From contig CAZTUB010000012.1 of assembly GCA_964615905.1 (NCBI GenBank), forward strand, positions 124,001 to 188,000: a stretch of DNA of 64,000 nt. Reading direction: 5' to 3'. Positions 42,723-50,465 of the stretch are shown piece by piece (within the stretch, counting starts at the first letter, position 1; each line of letters opens with the position of its first letter). A program made the position numbers and the translations under genes. The notes below the pieces were generated by a model. The model saw only the letters and a list, made by a program, of their open reading frames with translations, did not search any database and was not told the origin of the DNA. This stretch comes from DATLMR01 sp964615905 (GTDB lineage Bacteria; Acidobacteriota; Blastocatellia; UBA7656).

Positions 42723-42723
42723 T

Positions 42724-42915
42724 TCAGTCAGCCTGTCCGTCAGGCTTATACATTTCGATACTGTACAGATGAATGATTGCACCTGTTTCAGGATTCATGT
42801 CCGCGACGATCTGGTAAGTCTCACGCCGGGTACTGTACCCTTTCGATTCCAGTTCCAGCACCTGATGATGAAACGCCTCAGGGCTCCACTCTCTTACTAA
42901 AGTCGCATCGCTCAT
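42724..42915 (-). CDS. Small hypothetical protein (63 aa)
   Basis: MSDATLVREWSPEAFHHQVL begins a 63-residue protein with a predicted helix, then strands (TYQIVADMNPETGAIIHLYSIEMYKP). No Cys and no signal. ATG 42915 has an AAAAGGAGACG site. Last gene of the hemN operon, 13 bases after the YwiC-like gene. No family recognised. The operon position suggests a link to anaerobic or haem metabolism. Confidence 0.65.
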   Translation of the reverse strand: MSDATLVREWSPEAFHHQVLELESKGYSTRRETYQIVADMNPETGAIIHLYSIEMYKPDGQAD

Positions 42916-42928
42916 AATCGTCTCCTTT

Positions 42929-43726
42929 TCAAACAAGGCGGAAGGTCAATGTGATGAAGACCAGGAAGACCAGCGAATAGATGAGTTCAAGCACTCCCAC
43001 CCGTCGCAGGTTGAGTTGATTGGCTGGCCTGGCTAAGTGCCAGAATGATCGAATAAGCACGGGTGAAAAAGCAGCGAGGATGAACAGATTTGAACTGCCC
43101 GTCAGCGCCAGGAGCGCGAGTGATACTGCCAGAAACCCGTGGTAGAGAGCGCATTGCCGCCACGTCTCTCGGCGCAATTGCTCTTTGCGCTGGTTGAGAG
43201 AGTAGACGCGAAGCTTCACGTAAAAAATGCTGCTTGCGAAATAGAGCGCCGCAAGCGACCACAGCCAGAACGCGGTCGCTTCGAGCGTGCCGCGCGCGAC
43301 GTAATGTGCGGCCGCCGATGTCGACGTGAGCCCCAGTATGGCCACAAGCTCGCCTGAGGTCGTGCGGTCCTCGCGCCTGACGGCCTGCCGGGTATTGAAT
43401 ATCAGCAACAGGAGTATTACCGCGCCGAGCGGCACCAGGTAGAAGAGGCGATAGACAAGTATGAGCGGCGCGCCGAACATGCCTGCAAGACCGAGGTAGA
43501 TCAACATCATACGCCGCGCGTCGTACCGGGCCGCGCCTCGGGTCCGCGCCCGCCACCATATCAGCAGCGACTCCCGCGCTATGAAAAGGAATGTCGCGGC
43601 CAGCACGAACAGCACAACTCCCCACGAGACGCTCCCCGCAACTAGCATCCCTACCAGCATAGGCACGTAGAGCATCGCCCACGCCCCGTGCTCTTTCGGC
43701 AGTCTCAATCTGGATCGCAGCTTCAT
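42929..43726 (-). CDS. YwiC-like integral membrane protein
   Basis: About 265 residues with some eight membrane helices. The N-terminal PKEHGAWAMLYVPMLVG is the signature of the YwiC-like family. In Bacillus subtilis ywiC lies in the narK-fnr-ywiC region. Function unknown, but an association with anaerobic respiration fits here. ATG 43726 follows GGGGTGCGGAG. A start at 43735 is possible. It begins 11 bases after the hemerythrin gene. Confidence 0.85.
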   Translation of the reverse strand: MKLRSRLRLPKEHGAWAMLYVPMLVGMLVAGSVSWGVVLFVLAATFLFIARESLLIWWRARTRGAARYDARRMMLIYLGLAGMFGAPLILVYRLFYLVPLGAVILLLLIFNTRQAVRREDRTTSGELVAILGLTSTSAAAHYVARGTLEATAFWLWSLAALYFASSIFYVKLRVYSLNQRKEQLRRETWRQCALYHGFLAVSLALLALTGSSNLFILAAFSPVLIRSFWHLARPANQLNLRRVGVLELIYSLVFLVFITLTFRLV

Positions 43727-43737
43727 ACTCCGCACCC

Positions 43738-44292
43738 CTACACGGACCAGGCCCGTTCAAGCTCCGTGGCAAGGTTCTCATACTTTTCGCGCCCGCCCAG
43801 GCCGAGCTCGGCCTGGGCTTTATGGAACCCCTCTTTTATGAACGCGACGTCGGTTTCGTCCAATAGCTCGTCCGCGAGTCTGAACAACAGGCTGTCTTCG
43901 CGTTCCATGTGGCCTATGATGTGGTCGATGTATCGGCGCCCGGCCCGTACGAAGCGTTCGACCGCCGCAGTATCGCCTGCGCTGTACCCGGCGGCGGCTA
44001 TGTACAACTCGTCGGTCAGCTCCCTTTCGATTTCGTGCTCGCGCTCCATCGCGCCGAGCGGCCCGCCGTCTCGGGTGATCCCCTGGCGTTCGAGGGCTTC
44101 AAACAGGTAGGCTTCCTCTTTCGAATGGTGAAAGACGTCGATATAGCTGCTCGTGAAGTCCATGAGCTGCAAGAGCGCATGGTCGGGAATCTTGCTGCCC
44201 CAGCTAAGACGCAGGCAGACGCCGTCGAGCGCGTGCAGCGCCCTTTCTATCACGCGGTGCTCGTGCTTGAGAATCAGTAAAGGTTCGATCAT
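43738..44292 (-). CDS. Hemerythrin-like (HHE) cation-binding protein
   Basis: A 184-residue four-helix protein with the HHE pattern: ILKHEHRVIERAL, IDVFHHSKEEAYLFEALE, LGAMEREHEIERELTDEL and YIDHIIGHMEREDSLLFRLADE. The His and Glu residues would hold a di-iron centre. Such proteins sense or scavenge O2 or NO, or protect iron centres. ATG 44292 has an AGGAGCG site. Second gene of the hemN operon. Confidence 0.9.
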   Translation of the reverse strand: MIEPLLILKHEHRVIERALHALDGVCLRLSWGSKIPDHALLQLMDFTSSYIDVFHHSKEEAYLFEALERQGITRDGGPLGAMEREHEIERELTDELYIAAAGYSAGDTAAVERFVRAGRRYIDHIIGHMEREDSLLFRLADELLDETDVAFIKEGFHKAQAELGLGGREKYENLATELERAWSV

Positions 44293-44321
44293 GTCGCGCT
44301 CCTGTTACAGCCCTCGCCGGT

Positions 44322-45749
44322 TTAAAGCGTGGTTGAAAACGCGCGCCTTTCAGCACATTCTGCCCGGTTGAGGTACGCGTCAAATACCATGGCCACGTTG
44401 CGAATGAATATGCGGCCGGGACCGCGAACCTCTATGCGGTCACCGGAAAGACGGACAAGCCCTTGCTCGTCTAGCTCAGCCAGTTGTCCGACCTCGCGCG
44501 CGAAATGGTCGTCGAAGCTTATTCCGAACTCGCGCTCGACCTCGCTTTTCACAACGACGCAATGACAAAGTATGCGATTGATGACTGAACGCCGCAGCTT
44601 GTCTTCTTCGGTGACCCGAATGCCGCGCATCGTCGGCCAGCGGCCTGCGTCGATATCTTCGTAGTAGCGTGGCAGATCGCGCTGGTTCTGCGCGTAAACG
44701 TTTTCAAGCCCGCTGATCGAGCTGACGCCCATGCCGTAGAGGTCGCAGCCCGCCTTTGTCGTGTAGCCTTGAAAGTTGCGGGTCAGAGTCCGCTCATCCT
44801 GAGCGCGGCTTATCTCGTCTTCGGGCAGCGCGAAATGGTCGAGCCCTATGTAGCGGTAGCCCGCGCCGGTTAGCATCTGGATCGCCCGGCTGAATATGCG
44901 GAATTTCTCCTGCCCTTCGGGCAGAAACCGCGCGAAGCTGCCCTGCTGCTTCTTCATCCACGGAACGTGCGCGTAACTGAATACCGCTACACGGTCGGGC
45001 CTCATCTCTACTATCTTATCTACGGTATCGGCGAAGCTCTCGGCAGTCTGATGCGGGAGGCCGTAAATCAGATCGACGTTGATGCTGTCAAAGCCGAGTT
45101 CGCGGCAGTCGTCGAACAGTCGCCTGGTCTGGTCAAAGGGCTGTATGCGGCGAATAGTCTCCTGCACGAGCGGGGCGAAATCCTGTATACCGAGGCTCAC
45201 GCGATTGAACCCGACACGGCGCAGCGTGCGGCGGTGCTCTGGGGTGGTCACACGCGGGTCTATCTCTATGCTTATCTCTGCCTGCTCGGCTATCGAAAAG
45301 CGGCTCGATATGTGCGCGTAGAGGTCTTCGATCTGAGACGGCAAAAGATATGTGGGCGTGCCGCCGCCCCAGTGCAACTGCTCGACTTTGCGCTCGCCTG
45401 TGACTTCGGCCGCTACCCAATCAATCTCGCGTTTCAGATATTTCAGGTAAGCGTCGGCCACCTCATGTTTCTTAGAGACCACCACGTTGCAGCCGCAGTA
45501 GAGGCACAGCGACTGGCAAAACGGCAGGTGAAAGTAGAGCGAAAGCGGCGCGAGCCGGCGGTTCGATTCCTTGAAGGCTTGCCGCAACTGTGCCGGGCCG
45601 AACTGGTCGTCCCATTCGGGCGCGGTCGGGTAGCTTGTGTAGCGCGGGCCGGGCCGGTTATATTTGCTCAGGGTGGTGGGTGAAATTCCCACTCGCTCGC
45701 CGTCTATAAAAATATCCATCTGCTCATTCGTGTTCATAAGGTCGCCCAT
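44322..45749 (-). CDS. hemN: Oxygen-independent coproporphyrinogen III oxidase
   Basis: A 475-residue radical SAM enzyme that decarboxylates coproporphyrinogen III to protoporphyrinogen IX without O2. The [4Fe-4S] motif is CQSLCLYCGC (CxxxCxxC plus the extra Cys typical of true HemN rather than HemW). N-terminal YNRPGPRYTSYPTAPEW and later YAHVPWMKKQQ, RNFQGYTTKAGCDLYGMGVS are HemN hallmarks. It supplies haem for the many c-type cytochromes next door under low oxygen. First gene of a four-gene operon with hemerythrin, YwiC-like and a small gene. Confidence 0.94.
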   Translation of the reverse strand: MGDLMNTNEQMDIFIDGERVGISPTTLSKYNRPGPRYTSYPTAPEWDDQFGPAQLRQAFKESNRRLAPLSLYFHLPFCQSLCLYCGCNVVVSKKHEVADAYLKYLKREIDWVAAEVTGERKVEQLHWGGGTPTYLLPSQIEDLYAHISSRFSIAEQAEISIEIDPRVTTPEHRRTLRRVGFNRVSLGIQDFAPLVQETIRRIQPFDQTRRLFDDCRELGFDSINVDLIYGLPHQTAESFADTVDKIVEMRPDRVAVFSYAHVPWMKKQQGSFARFLPEGQEKFRIFSRAIQMLTGAGYRYIGLDHFALPEDEISRAQDERTLTRNFQGYTTKAGCDLYGMGVSSISGLENVYAQNQRDLPRYYEDIDAGRWPTMRGIRVTEEDKLRRSVINRILCHCVVVKSEVEREFGISFDDHFAREVGQLAELDEQGLVRLSGDRIEVRGPGRIFIRNVAMVFDAYLNRAECAERRAFSTTL

Positions 45750-45838
45750 AAGAGCTTTTAGGCTCGGTCAATCAAATTTGTGGGGAATATAACCCGTCGT
45801 CACTCTTGATAGAGCAATTCGCAAGCCAGATGGAAAAG

Positions 45839-47431
45839 CTAATTGGAGAGGTTCAGACCAAGACTGGAGTTTTTGAGCGCGTGGCATTCTGTGCATTTAA
45901 ACTGCGATATGTCGCCGAGGTTCACGGGGTGCTGGAAGGGGCGGTCGCCGCTGTGACAGCGCGTGCAGTTGAACTTTGCCTGCTGGCCGAGTTCTACGGG
46001 GTGCTTGAATGAGCCGTCGCCGCTTGCCGAATGGATGCCGTTTTGTGACTGGTCGAGCACCGTGTGACAGATGCGGCAATCGTTTCGAATTATCTTGCCG
46101 GTTTTGGAAACGTGCTTGCCGTCGTGGCAGCGGAAGCACCCTGTCGAGTAGTAATGGCCGACGTTATCCTGGTGGGCCTGCCAGTCGGTCTTCATCACCG
46201 GGAAGAAGCTCGTTCTGTAGATACGCTGAAGCTCGGTAACGGCCGCGTGGATTTCGTCTCTCTTCGCGGAGTAAAGGTCGGGGTATTTGGTCCTGTAGAA
46301 TTCGTCCATAAACGAGTCGATGGAATTGACCGCTTCGTCGGTCGAAGCATAAGTCTTAGACAGCGCTTCGACTGACCGGGCTTTGATGTAAGGCAGCGAC
46401 GGGTCGAGCTTGCCCGCCAGCATCGCCTCGTTGACCGAGCGGTCGGGTATGGCGAAGGCATGCGCCTGGCGGTTGTGGCAGTCAACGCAGTCCATCTTCC
46501 TCTGCGGGAGCGACCTCATCTCGGCCTCCCCGAGCGGCGAGTCTTTCAGGAAATACTCTTCGACGTTGCCGTCGCGGTCTTTCATCCTGACCCACGGGAG
46601 CTCTTGCCGCTTGTCGTCTATCGAAGCATAAACGATCTCGTTTGCGATATTCATATGCCAGTGAATGCCGGAGCCCGCGCCCGCGCCGCCGCCTGTATTT
46701 ACAAGTAATCGAATCAGGTTGTGAGTGTTCTTCTCATCATAACCGTAATGGTTGAACTCCTTGAGCTGGACGCCGAAGTTTTTATCCGGCCAGTGGCAAT
46801 GCTCGCAAGTATCCTGCGCCGGTCGCAGGTTATGGACAGGCGTGGGTATGGGCCGGGGGTATGTGTCCATCAGCACGGAATAGAGCTGGCGAGCGCCATT
46901 AAATTTCGACTTCACATACCAGTCCGCCCCCGGCCCGACGTGGCACTCGACGCATCTGATGCGCGCGTGCGGCGAGTTTTGATGAGCTACGAATTGCGGC
47001 TCCATCGGGACGTGGCACAGCTGGCCGCAAAACGTCACGGACTCTGTGTACTCGTATGCGCGATAGCTTCCAAACGCGCTCACCATGAGAAAGACGAAGA
47101 GCACAACCACAAAGATCATCACCCTTCGCCGCTGTTGCGGATTATTCAGATCGAGGCTCAGGCGAGAGGCTACTTCCGAAGGCTCCATTCTGCGCCGCCT
47201 GCGGCGCTCAAGCCACATGCCGAAGAAGGCTATCGCAATTCCAAGGACCAGGAAGGCCGGGAAGAGGATGTATATAAGTATTCCGAGGTAAGGGTTCTCT
47301 TTCGACCCGGCCATCTCGACAAAAAAGAGGAGCGTGATGCTGACCAGCGCCGCCAGCGCGATGGCCACCCCTACGAGGCTTGTGAAATTGCGAAACGTGC
47401 TAGGAGTCCTGCCGTTTGACTCGGCGGTCAT
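45839..47431 (-). CDS. NapC/NrfH-type multihaem cytochrome c, membrane anchored
   Basis: A 530-residue protein. Membrane helices lie near residues 16-38, 48-70 and 100-120. After them come CGQLCHVPMEPQ (a CxxxCH site), CVECH, CEHCH, CVDCH, CFRCH, CRICH, CTRCH and CTECH: seven CxxCH plus one CxxxCH. The front part matches NapC/NrfH quinol dehydrogenases (SPHARIRCVECHVGPGADWY), which pass electrons from menaquinol to periplasmic cytochromes. ATG 47431 has AGGAGATAATC. It should feed the DmsE and other cytochromes of this region. Confidence 0.9.
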   Translation of the reverse strand: MTAESNGRTPSTFRNFTSLVGVAIALAALVSITLLFFVEMAGSKENPYLGILIYILFPAFLVLGIAIAFFGMWLERRRRRRMEPSEVASRLSLDLNNPQQRRRVMIFVVVLFVFLMVSAFGSYRAYEYTESVTFCGQLCHVPMEPQFVAHQNSPHARIRCVECHVGPGADWYVKSKFNGARQLYSVLMDTYPRPIPTPVHNLRPAQDTCEHCHWPDKNFGVQLKEFNHYGYDEKNTHNLIRLLVNTGGGAGAGSGIHWHMNIANEIVYASIDDKRQELPWVRMKDRDGNVEEYFLKDSPLGEAEMRSLPQRKMDCVDCHNRQAHAFAIPDRSVNEAMLAGKLDPSLPYIKARSVEALSKTYASTDEAVNSIDSFMDEFYRTKYPDLYSAKRDEIHAAVTELQRIYRTSFFPVMKTDWQAHQDNVGHYYSTGCFRCHDGKHVSKTGKIIRNDCRICHTVLDQSQNGIHSASGDGSFKHPVELGQQAKFNCTRCHSGDRPFQHPVNLGDISQFKCTECHALKNSSLGLNLSN

Positions 47432-47540
47432 AGATTATCTCCTCTCCGTTCGCGATGGGTGAAGAAAAGCTCTCTTAACGCAGAGAGGCGTAAGGCGTAC
47501 ACTCAACGCAAGCGCCGCCGCTTTGAATATAACTGGCGCG

Positions 47541-47867
47541 CTACTGTTTCAACTGTTTCATGTAAGCCACGAGCGCCTTTGCTTGATCCGCGCCTATGCC
47601 CTTCTCCTCATAGGCAGGCATCTTCGGCTTCACGCCTTTAAGCACAGACCCGGTCAGCTGCTCATCCGGCTTGGCCGCGTCGAAGCTCTTTTCGGCCTTC
47701 GCGCCGTGGCACATTGCGCACTTTGCTTTATAGAGAGCCGCCGTGTCCGTATCATCGCCGACGACTACGAAGGGCGCGGCGGTGGCGTCGAGCATCGCCA
47801 CTGTCAATAGCGGGAGAAATATGATGGCAAGTATGAGCCCTTTAGCTCTTTTGACCGTAGATTTCAT
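47541..47867 (-). CDS. Small class I cytochrome c
   Basis: About 108 residues. A signal peptide (LILAIIFLPLLTVAMLDATAAP) is followed by one haem site, YKAKCAMCHGAKAEKS, and a Met ligand in KPKMPAYEEKG, the standard mono-haem fold. A periplasmic electron shuttle. Located 109 bases upstream of the NapC-type gene on the same strand. I take ATG 47867 rather than the in-frame TTG at 47888. Confidence 0.88.
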   Translation of the reverse strand: MKSTVKRAKGLILAIIFLPLLTVAMLDATAAPFVVVGDDTDTAALYKAKCAMCHGAKAEKSFDAAKPDEQLTGSVLKGVKPKMPAYEEKGIGADQAKALVAYMKQLKQ

Positions 47868-48123
47868 GGTTTGGTTCGCCTTTCTCAATAAACTCTGTAT
47901 ACGTTACCTGTGCAACGCTTATGCCGTGTCGTAACTCGCTCAATTTAAACGACAAGGCGTGGAATTTCATTGCGGCGCGAGTCCGGGCTGCGAGCTTTTG
48001 CACAGCGGATCGGGTAACATTCCGCAATACCCTCCTGGCGCGCCTGTTCGGTTTGACCCGGCGAAAGATTCGCGCAAGAATCTGGATGGCCTGGCGGAAG
48101 CGTGATGCTTCGAACGCAGAGAC

Positions 48124-48137
48124 GTGACGGCTGTCAC
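48124..48137. promoter_or_regulatory. Candidate Crp/Fnr-type site upstream of multihaem cytochrome
   Basis: GTGACGGCTGTCAC, an exact GTGA-N6-TCAC palindrome 71 bases before ATG 48208, in the 340-base gap between divergent cytochrome genes (47868-48207), which otherwise shows no clear feature. Confidence 0.55.
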
Positions 48138-48207
48138 CGATATTTCGAAGCAAGATTTGATAAAAACTAATGCCCGGGTGTATCACGGGCGAGCCTTCTG
48201 ATAAACG

Positions 48208-49428
48208 ATGAAATACCGGGCGACCAAGTTAATCCTAGTCCTAATTGCTTTGCCAGCAATCTGCTACGCGCTTGTAGGCGGGGCAGAGGCGGGGCTCGCC
48301 AGCGAGACAACCACACAGCGCCGCGCTCAACCGCGCGCTCAAACCAGACGCCCCGATTATTCGAAATTCTCTCACCGCGTCGACGCGCACGCGCAGGCGT
48401 GTGTCGCTTGTCACAAGTTTCCGACGCGGAACTGGAAAGATGTCAGAAAAGGTGATGCAGCCTTTCCCGACGTAGCAGACTATCCCGAACACGCTTCCTG
48501 CGTCGGTTGTCATCGCGAGCAGTTCTTCCGAGGCGCGCAGCCCGCGATCTGCACGATCTGCCACACCAACCCGTCGCCGCGCGATAGCTCGCGCCATCCG
48601 TTCCCGAACCCTTCGGAGCTATTCGACGCGTCGAAGAAGGGAGCGTCGGCCATCTCTGAATTCGGGATATATTTCCCGCATGACAAGCACATAGATATAG
48701 TCGGGCGTGATAGCGATCCACGCAGACCCGCTGCGCGCAGGGCGTTTGTGACCGTATCGTACGGCGCCGGAGCTAGTGCCGAGGAGGGCGAGCCTAAAAG
48801 CTGCGCCGTGTGCCACCAGACATACCAACCGCAAAACGATTCGGACGACGAGTTTGTCACAAAGCCGCCGAAGAATCTGCCCGATACGGCTTTCTGGCTG
48901 AAGAAGGGAACGTTCAAGACCTCGCCTTCGAGCCACGCCGCGTGCTTTACCTGTCACTCGGCAGACAGCGGCCTTACGCCCGCGCCGACCGACTGCGCCA
49001 CGTGTCACAGGTTGTTGCCGCCGGGCGAAGTTCTGCCGCTCGCCGTATCGCGCAACGACTTTGACCCGAAGCTCGTGGCGGCGATGGGGGTTAAAGATAA
49101 AACCACGCTTGAGAAATGGAGCCATCGCGATACGGCAAAGTTTCGACACGAGTGGATACCTCACGCCGGGCTCGGCTGCACCGTTTGTCATAACGTAGCA
49201 AGGATGAACACGCTCGCTGAAGCGACAAAGAAGGTGCCCGTCAAGTCATGCGGCGGCGAAGGGTCCGGCTGTCATATCGAAGCGACGACTGATGGGGTTT
49301 TAAACTTTGAAGTTGATAAGAAGAGGGCCGGCGCGAGCTTTCAATGCACAAAATGCCACATAAACAACGGCGCGAAGCGCGTACCCGATACTCACATCAG
49401 TGCTGTCTCGACAGCTAAGCCGAAGTGA
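48208..49428 (+). CDS. Multihaem c-type cytochrome (eight CxxCH plus one atypical site)
   Basis: A 406-residue exported protein with signal peptide LILVLIALPAICYALVGGAEA. Haem sites: CVACH, CVGCH, CTICH, CAVCH, CFTCH, CATCH, CTVCH and CTKCH, plus CGGEGSGCH, a C-x6-CH that may be an atypical haem site or nothing. Distal His pairs such as FSHRVDAH and FPHDKH are typical of cytochrome c3/c7-like folds. Likely a periplasmic or outer-membrane electron carrier. Followed after 15 bases by a second multihaem cytochrome. Confidence 0.9.
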   Translation: MKYRATKLILVLIALPAICYALVGGAEAGLASETTTQRRAQPRAQTRRPDYSKFSHRVDAHAQACVACHKFPTRNWKDVRKGDAAFPDVADYPEHASCVGCHREQFFRGAQPAICTICHTNPSPRDSSRHPFPNPSELFDASKKGASAISEFGIYFPHDKHIDIVGRDSDPRRPAARRAFVTVSYGAGASAEEGEPKSCAVCHQTYQPQNDSDDEFVTKPPKNLPDTAFWLKKGTFKTSPSSHAACFTCHSADSGLTPAPTDCATCHRLLPPGEVLPLAVSRNDFDPKLVAAMGVKDKTTLEKWSHRDTAKFRHEWIPHAGLGCTVCHNVARMNTLAEATKKVPVKSCGGEGSGCHIEATTDGVLNFEVDKKRAGASFQCTKCHINNGAKRVPDTHISAVSTAKPK

Positions 49429-49443
49429 TCGGTTGTAATCGCT

Positions 49444-50322
49444 ATGCCCGATATAGCTGACAAAGATATCTTGACCGGTGACGCGCCGCGCCGTGGTCGA
49501 AGGCGGCTTTCGCTCGGCGTGATTGCGGCGGTGTCGATAGGGTTCATGCTGGCTTCTGTGCCCGAATCTCGCGTCGGTGCCGGAACAAGAGAGCCTCAAG
49601 GCGGGGGCAGAGACTATTCCACCTTTAAACACTCCGAGCCCGCGCACGACAGGCTGCCGTGTCTTTTATGCCACCGCCGAGAGGATAACTCTGCGCAGCC
49701 GCGCCGCGCGGGGCACACGCCCTGTTCGGGCTGTCACACAGAGCAGTTTGCCGCCTCGTCAGGCCCGATCTGCACGGTCTGCCATACAAATGTGGAGCCG
49801 GGCAACGCGCGGCTCAAGCCGTTTCCAAAACTTCAGAGCTTCAACGTCAAGTTCGATCACGCGCGCCACAGAAACGTCGATTGTGCGACCTGCCATAAAC
49901 CGGCAAGCCGGGGTATGGCGCTTTCGATCCCTTCGGGACTGAACGCTCACACGACCTGCTTCAGGTGTCACGCCCCGCGCGCGCAATCAAACGGACGCGA
50001 CATCTCTTCTTGCGCAGCCTGCCACGCGCCCGGACGATACACGCGGACGCAGGTGTTTACAAAAGCCTACAGAGTGAGCTTTAGCCACGCAAAACATGGC
50101 AACGGCCAGAGGCTCGGGTGCGCAGATTGCCATAACGTCAGGGCGGGGCGACCGCAATCGAAACAGGTGACCTCTCCGGTCCCTGCTCAGCACTTCGGCT
50201 CCGAGCGTGCGAAAAGCTGTATGACCTGCCATAACAACGAGCGGGCCTTTGGCGGTGACGACTTTTCGGATTGCAAGAGATGTCATCAAGGCCCGACCTT
50301 CCGCTTCGGCTCTCGCAGGTAA
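49444..50322 (+). CDS. Nonahaem c-type cytochrome
   Basis: A 292-residue protein with nine CxxCH sites: CLLCH, CSGCH, CTVCH, CATCH, CFRCH, CAACH, CADCH, CMTCH and CKRCH. The N-terminus has about 23 basic residues before a hydrophobic helix (LSLGVIAAVSIGFMLASV), so it is either a long signal peptide or an inner-membrane anchor. Distal His motifs FKHSEPAH, FDHARH and FSHAKH suggest bis-His haems. Probably co-transcribed with the preceding cytochrome and similar to it in the early haem spacing. Confidence 0.9.
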   Translation: MPDIADKDILTGDAPRRGRRRLSLGVIAAVSIGFMLASVPESRVGAGTREPQGGGRDYSTFKHSEPAHDRLPCLLCHRREDNSAQPRRAGHTPCSGCHTEQFAASSGPICTVCHTNVEPGNARLKPFPKLQSFNVKFDHARHRNVDCATCHKPASRGMALSIPSGLNAHTTCFRCHAPRAQSNGRDISSCAACHAPGRYTRTQVFTKAYRVSFSHAKHGNGQRLGCADCHNVRAGRPQSKQVTSPVPAQHFGSERAKSCMTCHNNERAFGGDDFSDCKRCHQGPTFRFGSRR

Positions 50323-50385
50323 AATCGTTCGTCGCTACCTGCATCGCTTTGATCGCTTAAACCAGAGCATCGGCAGTCATAAAAA

Positions 50386-50440
50386 GGTCGTGCACTGGAA
50401 GAGTGAACGGTACAGCTCCTCACTCTCCCAGCGCGCGACC
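50386..50440. terminator. Long hairpin between convergent cytochrome and porin genes
   Basis: CTGGAAGAGTGA (50395-50406) pairs with TCACTCTCCCAG (50420-50431) at 11 of 12 positions, and outer GGTCG/CGACC arms extend the stem. It lies in the gap between two convergent units and probably ends both. Confidence 0.65.
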
Positions 50441-50465
50441 AGTCGGGCCTTTTGGTAGGGCCGGT

